NCBI RefSeq assembly: GCF_000009765.2
Contig: NC_003155.5
Coordinates: 5,952,001 to 6,016,000, forward strand
From: Streptomyces avermitilis MA-4680 = NBRC 14893
GTDB lineage: Bacteria; Actinomycetota; Actinomycetes; Streptomycetales; Streptomycetaceae
DNA length: 64,000 bases
Direction: 5' to 3'
How positions within the stretch are numbered: the first letter of the stretch is position 1; every line of letters begins with the position of its first letter. Under the pieces are notes generated by a model. It was not told where the DNA came from, did no database searches, and saw only the letters and a program-made list of their open reading frames with translations. This document shows, in pieces, positions 38,756 through 47,282 of this stretch. The position numbers were made by a program, and so were the translations under genes.

Positions 38756-39582
38756 TGGGCCAGAAGGTTAACCCGCATGGGTTCCGGCTCGGCATCACCA
38801 CGGACTTCAAGTCCCGTTGGTACGCCGACAAGCTGTACAAGGACTACGTCAAGGAAGACGTCGCCATCCGTCGGATGATGACGTCCGGCATGGAGCGCGC
38901 CGGCATCTCGAAGGTTGAGATCGAGCGCACCCGTGACCGCGTGCGGGTGGACATCCACACCGCGCGTCCCGGCATCGTCATCGGCCGCCGTGGCGCCGAG
39001 GCCGACCGCATCCGCGGTGACCTCGAGAAGCTCACGGGCAAGCAGGTCCAGCTGAACATCCTCGAGGTCAAGAACCCCGAGACCGACGCTCAGCTGGTTG
39101 CTCAGGCCGTTGCCGAGCAGCTGTCCTCCCGCGTCTCCTTCCGCCGTGCCATGCGTAAGAGCATGCAGTCGGCGATGAAGGCGGGCGCCAAGGGCATCAA
39201 GATCCAGTGTGGTGGCCGTCTCGGCGGCGCCGAGATGTCCCGCTCGGAGTTCTACCGCGAGGGTCGTGTGCCCCTGCACACGCTTCGTGCGAACGTCGAC
39301 TACGGCTTCTTCGAGGCCAAGACGACCTTCGGCCGCATCGGTGTGAAGGTCTGGATCTACAAGGGCGACGTCAAGAACATCGCCGAGGTCCGCGCCGAGA
39401 ACGCCGCTGCCCGCGCCGGCAACCGCCCGGCCCGTGGTGGCGCTGACCGCCCGGCCCGTGGTGGCCGCGGTGGCGAGCGTGGCGGTCGCGGTCGTAAGCC
39501 GCAGCAGGCTCCCGCTGCCGAGGCCCCCAAGGCCGAGGCTCCGGCTGCCGCTCCGGCTGAGAGCACCGGAACGGAGGCCTGA
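38755..39582 (+). CDS. rpsC: 30S ribosomal protein S3
   Basis: A 275-residue protein (uS3) at the mRNA entry channel with helicase role. It begins MGQKVNPHGFRLGIT; the KH domain includes GIVIGRRGAEADRI, and KVWIYKGD ends the conserved core. The last 60 residues are low complexity (RPARGG repeats followed by a Pro/Ala/Glu tail), longer than in E. coli and typical of actinobacteria. The start overlaps the rplV stop. Confidence 0.97.
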   Translation: MGQKVNPHGFRLGITTDFKSRWYADKLYKDYVKEDVAIRRMMTSGMERAGISKVEIERTRDRVRVDIHTARPGIVIGRRGAEADRIRGDLEKLTGKQVQLNILEVKNPETDAQLVAQAVAEQLSSRVSFRRAMRKSMQSAMKAGAKGIKIQCGGRLGGAEMSRSEFYREGRVPLHTLRANVDYGFFEAKTTFGRIGVKVWIYKGDVKNIAEVRAENAAARAGNRPARGGADRPARGGRGGERGGRGRKPQQAPAAEAPKAEAPAAAPAESTGTEA

Positions 39583-39588
39583 CCGATC

Positions 39589-40008
39589 ATGCTGATCCCC
39601 CGTAGGGTCAAGCACCGCAAGCAGCACCACCCGAAGCGCCGCGGTCAGGCCAAGGGCGGTACGCAGGTTTCGTTCGGCGAGTACGGCATTCAGGCCCTCA
39701 CGCCGGCGTACGTGACGAACCGCCAGATCGAGGCCGCCCGTATCGCGATGACCCGCCACATCAAGCGTGGCGGCAAGGTCTGGATCAACATCTACCCGGA
39801 CCGCCCGCTCACGAAGAAGCCTGCCGAGACCCGCATGGGTTCCGGTAAGGGTTCGCCGGAGTGGTGGATCGCGAACGTGCACCCGGGCCGGGTCATGTTC
39901 GAACTGTCCTACCCCAACGAGAAGATCGCCCGTGAGGCCCTCACTCGCGCAGCCCACAAGCTGCCGATGAAGTGCCGGATCGTCAAGCGCGAGGCAGGTG
40001 AAGCGTGA
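39589..40008 (+). CDS. rplP: 50S ribosomal protein L16
   Basis: A 139-residue protein (uL16) contacting A-site tRNA. MLIPRRVKHRKQHHPKRRG, the GMGSGKGSPEWW-type segment (here MGSGKGSPEWWIANVHPGR) and the MKCRIVKRE end are diagnostic. Its stop overlaps the rpmC ATG by one base. Confidence 0.98.
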   Translation: MLIPRRVKHRKQHHPKRRGQAKGGTQVSFGEYGIQALTPAYVTNRQIEAARIAMTRHIKRGGKVWINIYPDRPLTKKPAETRMGSGKGSPEWWIANVHPGRVMFELSYPNEKIAREALTRAAHKLPMKCRIVKREAGEA

Positions 40009-40232
40009 TGTCGGCCGGTACCAAGGCGTCCGAGCTGCGCGAACTGGGTGACGAGGAGCTTCTCGCGAAGCTTCGCGAAGCCAAGGAAGAGCTGTTCAAC
40101 CTCCGCTTCCAGGCGGCGACCGGTCAGCTCGAGAACCACGGTCGGCTCAAGGCCGTCCGCAAGGACATCGCGCGGATCTACACCCTGATGCGTGAGCGCG
40201 AGCTGGGCATCGAGACGGTGGAGAGCGCCTGA
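40008..40232 (+). CDS. rpmC: 50S ribosomal protein L29
   Basis: A 74-residue protein (uL29) at the exit-tunnel rim next to L23. MSAGTKASELRELGDEELLA and the RFQAATGQLENHGRLKAVRK segment are diagnostic. A GTG one codon earlier is possible, but AGGTGA and overlap with the rplP stop favour ATG 40008. Its stop overlaps the rpsQ start. Confidence 0.97.
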   Translation: MSAGTKASELRELGDEELLAKLREAKEELFNLRFQAATGQLENHGRLKAVRKDIARIYTLMRERELGIETVESA

Positions 40233-40516
40233 TGAGCGAGAGCAACGTGACTGAGACCAACGAGCAGCGCGGTTTCCGCAAGACCCGTGAGGGTCTGGTC
40301 GTCAGCGACAAGATGGACAAGACCGTCGTCGTCGCTGTCGAGGACCGCGTCAAGCACGCGCTGTACGGCAAGGTCATCCGCCGTACGAACAAGCTCAAGG
40401 CCCACGACGAGCAGAACGCCGCCGGCGTCGGCGACCGTGTCCTCCTCATGGAGACCCGGCCGCTGTCTGCGACGAAGCGCTGGCGCGTCGTCGAGATCCT
40501 CGAGAAGGCCAAGTAA
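40232..40516 (+). CDS. rpsQ: 30S ribosomal protein S17
   Basis: A 94-residue primary rRNA-binding protein (uS17) of the 30S body. The core RKTREGLVVSDKMDKTVVVA and the VGDRVLLMETRPLSATKRWR segment are diagnostic; a short polar N-terminal extension precedes it. It closes the tightly packed S10 set; two hairpins follow before rplN. Confidence 0.98.
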   Translation: MSESNVTETNEQRGFRKTREGLVVSDKMDKTVVVAVEDRVKHALYGKVIRRTNKLKAHDEQNAAGVGDRVLLMETRPLSATKRWRVVEILEKAK

Positions 40517-40518
40517 TT

Positions 40519-40590
40519 ACCTGAGGGGTATCCCTCAGGTTCGTTCCGCCAGGCTCGGGGCGGGACCGTCCTAGAAGACGGTCCCGCCCC
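40519..40590 (+). terminator. Two hairpins between rpsQ and rplN
   Basis: First: ACCTGAGGG-GTAT-CCCTCAGGT (40519-40540). Second: GGGGCGGGACCGTC-CTAGAA-GACGGTCCCGCCCC (40557-40590), a perfect 14-bp stem. Neither has a clear T tract. They mark the S10/spc boundary and may be a partial terminator, RNase processing site or 3'-end stabiliser. Confidence 0.7.
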
Positions 40591-40619
40591 GGGAACCGGC
40601 AGACAATCAGGAGATAGAC

Positions 40620-40988
40620 GTGATCCAGCAGGAGTCGCGACTGCGTGTCGCCGACAACACTGGTGCGAAGGAGATCCTTTGCATCCGTGTGCTCGGTGGC
40701 TCCGGTCGCCGCTACGCGGGCATCGGTGACGTCATCGTCGCCACCGTCAAGGACGCGATCCCGGGCGGCAACGTGAAGAAGGGTGACGTCGTCAAGGCTG
40801 TCATCGTTCGCACCGTCAAGGAGCGCCGCCGTCCGGACGGCTCGTACATCCGCTTCGACGAGAACGCCGCCGTCATTCTGAAGAACGACGGCGACCCTCG
40901 CGGCACCCGTATCTTCGGCCCTGTCGGCCGTGAGCTGCGCGAGAAGAAGTTCATGAAGATCATCTCGCTCGCGCCGGAGGTGCTGTAA
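40620..40988 (+). CDS. rplN: 50S ribosomal protein L14
   Basis: A 122-residue protein (uL14) at the subunit interface. It begins MIQQESRLRVADNTGAKEIL; GTG start 40620 follows CAGGAGA. First gene of the spc block; rplX starts 2 nt after its stop. Confidence 0.98.
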   Translation: MIQQESRLRVADNTGAKEILCIRVLGGSGRRYAGIGDVIVATVKDAIPGGNVKKGDVVKAVIVRTVKERRRPDGSYIRFDENAAVILKNDGDPRGTRIFGPVGRELREKKFMKIISLAPEVL

Positions 40989-40990
40989 GC

Positions 40991-41314
40991 ATGAAGATCA
41001 AGAAGGGTGACACGGTTCAGGTCATCACCGGCAAGGACAAGGGCAAGCAGGGCAAGGTCATTGCCGCTTACCCGCGCGACGAGCGCGTCCTGGTCGAGGG
41101 TGTCAACCGGGTCAAGAAGCACACGAAGGCCGGCCCCACCGCCGGCGGTTCGCAGGCCGGCGGCATCGTGACCACCGAAGCCCCCATTCACGTGAGCAAC
41201 GTTCAGCTCGTCGTGGAGAAGGACGGCAACAAGGTCGTCACGCGCGTCGGTTACCGCTTCGACGACGAGGGCAACAAGATCCGCGTTGCCAAGCGGACGG
41301 GTGAGGACATCTGA
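40991..41314 (+). CDS. rplX: 50S ribosomal protein L24
   Basis: A 107-residue protein (uL24) with an N-terminal KOW fold (KIKKGDTVQVITGKDKGKQG), an assembly initiator of the 50S subunit. The loop KAGPTAGGSQAGGIVTTEAP is typical. Its stop overlaps the rplE start by one base. Confidence 0.98.
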   Translation: MKIKKGDTVQVITGKDKGKQGKVIAAYPRDERVLVEGVNRVKKHTKAGPTAGGSQAGGIVTTEAPIHVSNVQLVVEKDGNKVVTRVGYRFDDEGNKIRVAKRTGEDI

Positions 41315-41871
41315 TGGCTACCACCACCACTCCGCGTCTCAAGACGAAGTACCGCGAGGAGATCGCGGGCAAGCTGCAGGAAGAGTTCTCGTACGAGAAC
41401 GTCATGCAGACCCCGGGCCTCGTCAAGATCGTGGTCAACATGGGTGTGGGCGACGCCGCCCGCGACTCCAAGCTGATCGATGGCGCGATTCGCGACCTCA
41501 CCACGATCACCGGTCAGAAGCCGGCCGTCACCAAGGCCCGCAAGTCCATCGCGCAGTTCAAGCTGCGTGAGGGTCAGCCGATCGGTGCCCACGTCACGCT
41601 CCGTGGCGACCGCATGTGGGAGTTCCTGGACCGCACCCTGTCGCTCGCGCTCCCGCGCATCCGCGACTTCCGTGGTCTGTCCCCCAAGCAGTTCGACGGC
41701 CGTGGCAACTACACCTTCGGTCTCACGGAGCAGGTCATGTTCCACGAGATCGACCAGGACAAGATCGACCGCGTCCGGGGTATGGACATCACCGTGGTGA
41801 CCACGGCGACCAACGACGCTGAGGGCCGTGCCCTTCTCCGTCACCTCGGCTTCCCCTTCAAGGAGGCGTAA
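41314..41871 (+). CDS. rplE: 50S ribosomal protein L5
   Basis: A 185-residue 5S rRNA-binding protein (uL5). MGVGDAARDSKLIDGAI, ITGQKPAVTKARKSIAQFKL and FHEIDQDKIDRVRGMDITVV are diagnostic. It overlaps rplX by one base and rpsZ follows after 5 nt. Confidence 0.98.
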   Translation: MATTTTPRLKTKYREEIAGKLQEEFSYENVMQTPGLVKIVVNMGVGDAARDSKLIDGAIRDLTTITGQKPAVTKARKSIAQFKLREGQPIGAHVTLRGDRMWEFLDRTLSLALPRIRDFRGLSPKQFDGRGNYTFGLTEQVMFHEIDQDKIDRVRGMDITVVTTATNDAEGRALLRHLGFPFKEA

Positions 41872-41876
41872 GCGAG

Positions 41877-42062
41877 ATGGCGAAGAAGGCTCTGATTGCC
41901 AAGGCTGCTCGTAAGCCCAAGTTCGGTGTGCGTGGCTACACGCGCTGCCAGCGCTGCGGTCGTCCGCACTCCGTGTACCGCAAGTTCGGCCTGTGCCGCG
42001 TCTGCCTTCGTGAGATGGCTCACCGTGGCGAGCTGCCGGGCGTGACCAAGAGCTCCTGGTAG
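41877..42062 (+). CDS. rpsZ: 30S ribosomal protein S14, zinc type
   Basis: A 61-residue zinc-binding uS14. C24-x2-C27 and C40-x2-C43 form the zinc ribbon (YTRCQRCGRPHSVYRKFGLC); the protein ends LPGVTKSSW. This short C+ form belongs to the spc operon; streptomycetes usually keep a longer Cys-free paralogue elsewhere. A gap of 211 nt follows before rpsH; I see only a weak promoter-like TAGGCT there. Confidence 0.98.
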   Translation: MAKKALIAKAARKPKFGVRGYTRCQRCGRPHSVYRKFGLCRVCLREMAHRGELPGVTKSSW

Positions 42063-42273
42063 TCCCCGCAATTCAGGGATTCCAGGGCTCTCGGTAAGCA
42101 AAGGGCTCTGTCAGGTGCCCACCTCTCCATGGCTTAGGCTAGGAGGGTTGGGCGCCTGACGCCCGTACGACTTACTACGCCGTAGGTCCCCGCACCGCAC
42201 CCGTCCCGCCCATGAGTGGGGAGAGGGATGGCGCATACAGGAAACCCCGGCGAGAGAGGCCGAAGGCCAATTC

Positions 42274-42672
42274 ATGACCATGACTGATCCGATCGCAGAC
42301 ATGCTTACGCGTCTGCGTAACGCGAACTCGGCGTACCACGACACCGTGGGTATGCCGCACAGCAAGATCAAGTCGCACATCGCGGAGATCCTCCAGCAGG
42401 AGGGCTTCATCACGGGCTGGAAGGTCGAGGACGCCGAGGTCGGCAAGAACCTCGTCCTCGAGCTGAAGTTCGGCCCGAACCGTGAGCGCTCCATCGCGGG
42501 CATCAAGCGGATCTCCAAGCCCGGTCTCCGGGTGTACGCGAAGTCCACCAACCTGCCCAAGGTGCTGGGCGGCCTCGGCGTGGCGATCATCTCCACGTCG
42601 CACGGGCTCCTCACCGACAAGCAGGCCGGCAAGAAGGGCGTAGGCGGAGAAGTTCTCGCCTACGTCTGGTAA
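42274..42672 (+). CDS. rpsH: 30S ribosomal protein S8
   Basis: A 132-residue protein (uS8) that binds 16S helix 21 and, in E. coli, represses the spc operon. It begins MTMTDPIADMLTRLRNANSA and ends with GVGGEVLAYVW. It lies after the largest gap inside the spc block, which could contain a promoter or S8-binding site. Confidence 0.98.
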   Translation: MTMTDPIADMLTRLRNANSAYHDTVGMPHSKIKSHIAEILQQEGFITGWKVEDAEVGKNLVLELKFGPNRERSIAGIKRISKPGLRVYAKSTNLPKVLGGLGVAIISTSHGLLTDKQAGKKGVGGEVLAYVW

Positions 42673-42696
42673 CGGAAGGGAACGGAGGAAACAGCT

Positions 42697-43236
42697 ATGT
42701 CGCGTATTGGCAAGCTCCCCATCACGGTTCCCGCCGGCGTGGACGTCACCATCGACGGCCGTACGGTCCAGGTGAAGGGCCCCAAGGGCTCTCTCTCCCA
42801 CACCATTGCGGCGCCGATCGAGATCGCTAAGGGCGAGGACGGCGTTCTGAACGTCACCCGCCCGAACGACGAGCGTCAGAACAAGGCCCTCCACGGCCTG
42901 TCCCGCACGCTGGTGGCGAACATGATCACCGGCGTGACCCAGGGTTACGTGAAGAAGCTCGAGATCAGCGGTGTCGGTTACCGCGTCCTGGCGAAGGGCT
43001 CCAACCTGGAGTTCTCGCTCGGCTACAGCCACTCGATCACCGTCGAGGCCCCCGAGGGCATCACCTTCAAGGTGGAGGCCCCCACTCGTTTCTCGGTCGA
43101 GGGCATCGACAAGCAGAAGGTCGGCGAGGTTGCGGCCAACATCCGCAAGCTGCGCAAGCCCGACCCGTACAAGGCCAAGGGCGTCAAGTACGAAGGCGAA
43201 GTCATCCGCCGCAAGGTCGGAAAGGCGGGTAAGTAA
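42697..43236 (+). CDS. rplF: 50S ribosomal protein L6
   Basis: A 179-residue protein (uL6) near the sarcin-ricin loop. MSRIGKLPITVPAGVDVTID, LEISGVGYRV and the C-terminal DPYKAKGVKYEGEVIRRKVG signature are present. GGAGGAA precedes the start; rplR follows after 3 nt. Confidence 0.98.
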   Translation: MSRIGKLPITVPAGVDVTIDGRTVQVKGPKGSLSHTIAAPIEIAKGEDGVLNVTRPNDERQNKALHGLSRTLVANMITGVTQGYVKKLEISGVGYRVLAKGSNLEFSLGYSHSITVEAPEGITFKVEAPTRFSVEGIDKQKVGEVAANIRKLRKPDPYKAKGVKYEGEVIRRKVGKAGK

Positions 43237-43239
43237 GCC

Positions 43240-43623
43240 ATGGCATACGGTGTCAAGATTGCTAAGGGCGACGCTTACAAGCGTGCTGCCATCAAGCGTC
43301 GTCACATCCGGATCCGTAAGCACATCTCGGGTACGGCTGAGCGTCCTCGCCTGGTCGTGACGCGCTCCAACCGCCACATCGTGGCCCAGGTCATCGACGA
43401 CGTTAAGGGTCACACCCTCGCGTCGGCGTCGACCCTGGACACGACGATCCGCGGCGGCGAGAGCGACAAGTCGGCGCAGGCCAAGTCGGTCGGCGCCCTG
43501 GTCGCCGAGCGTGCCAAGGCCGCCGGTGTCGAGGCTGTCGTATTCGACCGTGGTGGAAACCAGTACGCCGGGCGCATTGCCGCTCTGGCGGACGCCGCCC
43601 GCGAAGCCGGACTCAAGTTCTGA
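43240..43623 (+). CDS. rplR: 50S ribosomal protein L18
   Basis: A 127-residue 5S rRNA-binding protein (uL18). RRHIRIRKHISGTAERPRLV, the NRHIVAQVIDDVKGHTLAS segment and the C-terminal GRIAALADAAREAGLKF are diagnostic. Followed by rpsE after 41 nt. Confidence 0.98.
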   Translation: MAYGVKIAKGDAYKRAAIKRRHIRIRKHISGTAERPRLVVTRSNRHIVAQVIDDVKGHTLASASTLDTTIRGGESDKSAQAKSVGALVAERAKAAGVEAVVFDRGGNQYAGRIAALADAAREAGLKF

Positions 43624-43664
43624 GTCGGTTCCGTAGCTAGCGGAAACAGAGAGAGGTAATTCCA

Positions 43665-44270
43665 ATGGCTGGACCCCAGCGCCGCGGAAGCGGTGCCGGT
43701 GGCGGCGAGCGGCGGGACCGGAAGGGCCGTGACGGCGGCGCTGCTGCCGCCGAGAAGACCGCGTACGTTGAGCGCGTCGTCGCGATCAACCGCGTCGCCA
43801 AGGTTGTGAAGGGTGGTCGTCGCTTCAGCTTCACCGCGCTGGTCGTGGTGGGCGACGGTGACGGCACCGTAGGTGTCGGTTACGGCAAGGCCAAGGAGGT
43901 GCCGGCCGCCATCGCCAAGGGTGTTGAGGAGGCCAAGAAGCACTTCTTCAAGGTCCCCCGTATCCAGGGCACCATCCCGCACCCGATCACGGGCGAGAAG
44001 GCCGCGGGCGTCGTCCTGCTCAAGCCTGCTTCCCCCGGTACCGGCGTTATCGCCGGTGGCCCGGTGCGTGCGGTTCTCGAGTGCGCCGGCGTGCACGACA
44101 TCCTGTCGAAGTCGCTCGGCTCGTCCAACGCGATCAACATCGTGCACGCGACCGTGGCGGCCCTCAAGGGTCTGCAGCGTCCCGAGGAGATCGCGGCTCG
44201 CCGTGGTCTGCCCCTCGAGGACGTCGCCCCCGCGGCTCTCCTGCGTGCACGTGCGGGAGCGGGTGCGTAA
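43665..44270 (+). CDS. rpsE: 30S ribosomal protein S5
   Basis: A 201-residue protein (uS5) involved in decoding accuracy and mRNA unwinding. The first 25 residues are Gly/Arg-rich (QRRGSGAGGGERRDRKGRDG), then ERVVAINRVAKVVKGGRRFS starts the conserved domain. The spectinomycin-site loop (around VKGGRRFSFTALVVVGDG) looks wild type. rpmD starts 2 nt after its stop. Confidence 0.98.
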   Translation: MAGPQRRGSGAGGGERRDRKGRDGGAAAAEKTAYVERVVAINRVAKVVKGGRRFSFTALVVVGDGDGTVGVGYGKAKEVPAAIAKGVEEAKKHFFKVPRIQGTIPHPITGEKAAGVVLLKPASPGTGVIAGGPVRAVLECAGVHDILSKSLGSSNAINIVHATVAALKGLQRPEEIAARRGLPLEDVAPAALLRARAGAGA

Positions 44271-44272
44271 TC

Positions 44273-44455
44273 ATGGCTCAGCTCAAGATCACGCAGACGA
44301 AGTCGTACATCGGCAGCAAGCAGAACCACCGCGACACCCTGCGTTCCCTTGGTCTCAAGGGCATCAACACGCAGGTCGTCAAGGAGGACCGCCCTGAGTT
44401 CCGCGGCATGGTGCACACCGTCCGCCACCTCGTGACGGTTGAGGAGGTCGACTGA
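44273..44455 (+). CDS. rpmD: 50S ribosomal protein L30
   Basis: A 60-residue protein (uL30): MAQLKITQTKSYIGSKQNHR and the ending MVHTVRHLVTVEEVD are typical. It lies between rpsE and rplO with 2-nt gaps on both sides, so translation is probably coupled. Confidence 0.98.
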   Translation: MAQLKITQTKSYIGSKQNHRDTLRSLGLKGINTQVVKEDRPEFRGMVHTVRHLVTVEEVD

Positions 44456-44457
44456 TC

Positions 44458-44913
44458 ATGGCGGAGAACAACCCGCTCAAGATCCACAACCTCCGTCCCG
44501 CCCCGGGCGCCAAGACCGCGAAGACCCGTGTGGGCCGTGGTGAGGCGTCGAAGGGTAAGACGGCCGGTCGTGGTACCAAGGGCACGAAGGCCCGTTACCA
44601 GGTTCCGGAGCGCTTCGAGGGTGGGCAGATGCCCCTCCACATGCGCCTCCCGAAGCTGAAGGGCTTCAAGAACCCGTTCAGGACCGAGTACCAGGTCGTG
44701 AACCTCGACAAGCTGACGGCGCTGTACCCGGAGGGTGGCGAGGTCACCGTCGAGGGTCTCGTCGCCAAGGGTGCCGTTCGCAAGAACAGCCTCGTCAAGG
44801 TCCTCGGCCAGGGCGAGATCTCCGTGGCGCTGCAGGTGACGGTCGACGCCGTCTCCGGCTCCGCCAAGGAGAAGATCACCGCCGCCGGCGGTACCGTCAC
44901 CGAGCTCGTCTGA
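44458..44913 (+). CDS. rplO: 50S ribosomal protein L15
   Basis: A 151-residue protein (uL15). The Gly-rich N-terminal half (KTRVGRGEASKGKTAGRGTK, then FEGGQMPLHMRLPKLKGF) threads into 23S rRNA; the globular C-terminal part follows. A strong hairpin comes 35 nt after the stop, separating it from secY. Confidence 0.98.
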   Translation: MAENNPLKIHNLRPAPGAKTAKTRVGRGEASKGKTAGRGTKGTKARYQVPERFEGGQMPLHMRLPKLKGFKNPFRTEYQVVNLDKLTALYPEGGEVTVEGLVAKGAVRKNSLVKVLGQGEISVALQVTVDAVSGSAKEKITAAGGTVTELV

Positions 44914-44948
44914 GTCCTTCAGGCGCCTCGATGACTTGAGCGATCCCG

Positions 44949-44981
44949 ACCGGGGATACCCACAAAAGGGGTATCCCCGGT
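44949..44981 (+). terminator. Hairpin between rplO and secY
   Basis: ACCGGGGATACCC and GGGTATCCCCGGT form a perfect 13-bp stem around a 7-nt A-rich loop. It likely ends or attenuates spc transcription; a separate secY promoter would then lie in 44982-45157, though none was clear to me. Confidence 0.75.
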
Positions 44982-45157
44982 TGGTCGTTCCTAGGGGGCG
45001 GTCTCGCCGGTAAGGTGGCTTGCACTGCCAACTTTCACTGCATGTTTCCAATCGGGGGCACGCAGAGCGCCAGTTGACCGTTACGTATTCGTCTGTATCC
45101 GTCGAACCTCAAGACCGTCACCCTTGACGCAGTAGCGCGGGGGTCGCAGGAGGCACC

Positions 45158-46474
45158 GTGCTCACCGCGTTCGCCCGGGCGTTCAGGACGCCCGACCTGC
45201 GCAAGAAGCTGCTCTTCACGCTCGCGATCATCGTCGTGTACCGCCTCGGTACGCACATTCCGATCCCGGGCGTCGACTACAAGAACGTCCAGACCTGCAT
45301 CGACTCAGCGTCGAAGGGCAACCAGGGCCTGTTCGGTCTGGTCAACATGTTCAGTGGTGGCGCGCTGCTGCAGATCACGATCTTCGCGCTCGGCATCATG
45401 CCGTACATCACGGCGAGCATCATTCTGCAGCTGCTGACCGTGGTGATCCCGCGTCTCGAAGCCCTCAAGAAGGAGGGACAGGCGGGAACCGCGAAGATCA
45501 CGCAGTACACCCGTTATCTGACGGTCGCCCTGGCCATCCTTCAGGGCACCGGCCTGGTGGCGACCGCTCGCAGCGGGGCGCTGTTCGGCACCTGCCCGGT
45601 GGGCAACCAGATCGTCCCCGACCAGGGGATCTTCACCACCATCACGATGGTCATCTGCATGACCGCCGGTACGGCTGTCGTGATGTGGCTCGGTGAGCTC
45701 ATCACCGACCGCGGTATCGGCAACGGCATGTCGATCCTGATGTTCATCTCGATCGCCGCGAGCTTCCCGTCCGCGCTGTGGGCGATCAAGCAGCAGGGCT
45801 CGCTGGCCGACGGCTGGATCGAGTTCGGCACCGTCATCGCGGTCGGCCTGGTCATGGTCGGTCTGGTGGTCTTCGTCGAGCAGGCCCAGCGCCGTATCCC
45901 GGTGCAGTACGCGAAGCGCATGATCGGCCGCCGGTCCTACGGCGGTACGTCCACCTACATCCCGTTGAAGGTGAACCAGGCAGGTGTGATTCCTGTCATC
46001 TTCGCGTCGTCGCTGCTCTACATTCCCGCCCTGATCGCGCAGTTCTCCAAGGACACCTCCGGCTGGAAGAGCTGGATCGAACAGAACCTGACCAAGGGCG
46101 ACCACCCGATTTACATCACGGCTTACTTCCTGCTGATCGTTTTCTTCGCGTTCTTCTACGTGGCGATCTCGTTCAACCCCGAGGAAGTCGCGGACAACAT
46201 GAAGAAGTATGGTGGCTTCATCCCGGGCATCCGGGCTGGCCGACCGACCGCTGAGTACCTCAGCTACGTGCTCAACCGGATCACCTGGCCGGGTTCGCTG
46301 TATCTGGGTCTGATCGCTCTCGTACCGACGATGGCGTTGGTTGGCTTCGGGGCAAGCCAGAACTTCCCGTTCGGTGGTACCAGCATCCTGATCATCGTGG
46401 GTGTGGGCCTCGAGACGGTGAAGCAGATTGAGAGCCAGCTTCAGCAGCGCAATTACGAAGGGTTCCTCCGCTGA
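45158..46474 (+). CDS. secY: Preprotein translocase subunit SecY
   Basis: A 438-residue ten-span membrane channel protein. It begins MLTAFARAFRTPDLRKKLLF; IPIPGVDY and FSGGALLQITIFALGIMPYI form the plug/TM2 region, VFVEQAQRRIPVQYAKR is the conserved cytoplasmic loop, and RPTAEYLSYVLNRITWPGSL lies before TM9. GTG start 45158 follows CAGGAGG. Its stop overlaps the adk start by one base. Confidence 0.98.
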   Translation: MLTAFARAFRTPDLRKKLLFTLAIIVVYRLGTHIPIPGVDYKNVQTCIDSASKGNQGLFGLVNMFSGGALLQITIFALGIMPYITASIILQLLTVVIPRLEALKKEGQAGTAKITQYTRYLTVALAILQGTGLVATARSGALFGTCPVGNQIVPDQGIFTTITMVICMTAGTAVVMWLGELITDRGIGNGMSILMFISIAASFPSALWAIKQQGSLADGWIEFGTVIAVGLVMVGLVVFVEQAQRRIPVQYAKRMIGRRSYGGTSTYIPLKVNQAGVIPVIFASSLLYIPALIAQFSKDTSGWKSWIEQNLTKGDHPIYITAYFLLIVFFAFFYVAISFNPEEVADNMKKYGGFIPGIRAGRPTAEYLSYVLNRITWPGSLYLGLIALVPTMALVGFGASQNFPFGGTSILIIVGVGLETVKQIESQLQQRNYEGFLR

Positions 46475-47136
46475 TGCGAATCGTCCTCGTCGGGCCGCCG
46501 GGTGCAGGGAAGGGAACGCAGGCCGCGTTCCTCGCCAAGAACCTGGGAATCCCGCACATCTCCACGGGCGACCTCTTCCGGGCCAACATCAGCCAGCAGA
46601 CCGAGCTCGGCAAGCTGGCCAAGTCCTACATGGACGAGGGCAACCTGGTGCCGGACGAGGTCACCATCGCGATGGCCAAGGACCGCATGGAGCAGCCCGA
46701 CGCGGTGAACGGCTTCCTCCTCGACGGCTTCCCGCGCAACGTCAAGCAGGCCGAGGCGCTGGACGAGATGCTGAAGTCCGAGGGCATGAAGCTGGACGCC
46801 GTGCTGGACCTGGAGGTCCCCGAGGACGAGGTGGTCAAGCGCATCGCCGGCCGCCGCATCTGCCGCAACGACTCGGCGCACGTCTTCCACGTCTCGTACA
46901 AGCCGCCGAAGCAGGAAGGCGTCTGCGACGTCTGTGGCGGCGAGCTGTACCAGCGTGACGACGACTCCGAGGAGACCGTCCGCCGGCGGCTGGAGGTCTA
47001 CCACACGCAGACCGAGCCGATCATCGACTACTACCGGGCGCAGGGCCTGGTCGTGACGATCTCGGCGCTCGGTCCGGTGGAAGAGGTCACCCAGCGCGCG
47101 ATGGACGCACTCAAGCGCGAGGACGCCAGCAAGTAG
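46474..47136 (+). CDS. adk: Adenylate kinase
   Basis: A 220-residue enzyme converting ATP + AMP to 2 ADP. The P-loop GPPGAGKGTQ is at 7-16; LLDGFPRN is the AMP-site motif. The LID (about 125-165) is the long form with C130, D133, C151 and C154, so one of the four usual zinc cysteines is replaced by Asp, though Asp is an accepted ligand in some family members. Translationally coupled to secY. Confidence 0.97.
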   Translation: MRIVLVGPPGAGKGTQAAFLAKNLGIPHISTGDLFRANISQQTELGKLAKSYMDEGNLVPDEVTIAMAKDRMEQPDAVNGFLLDGFPRNVKQAEALDEMLKSEGMKLDAVLDLEVPEDEVVKRIAGRRICRNDSAHVFHVSYKPPKQEGVCDVCGGELYQRDDDSEETVRRRLEVYHTQTEPIIDYYRAQGLVVTISALGPVEEVTQRAMDALKREDASK

Positions 47137-47151
47137 GCGTCACACCTGTTC

Positions 47152-47181
47152 GGCCGCGGTGCCCGTAGGGGTGCCGCGGCC
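47152..47181 (+). terminator. Terminator after adk
   Basis: GGCCGCGGTGCCC-GTAG-GGGTGCCGCGGCC forms a 13-bp stem with two G:U pairs, 15 nt after the adk stop. Confidence 0.7.
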
Positions 47182-47282
47182 GTACTGTTGTGTAGGCAGA
47201 GCGACGGCATGACGTGGCCGCCGGCGGCGAGGTGCGCGGCCGACGGGTCAGAAGACCGAGAAGACGGAGAGCGCAGGACCTC

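Noticed and set aside
42063..42273. Possible promoter or S8-binding site before rpsH
   Set aside because: TAGGCT at 42135 lacks a convincing -35 partner at the right spacing, and I could not identify an S8-type RNA fold by eye.
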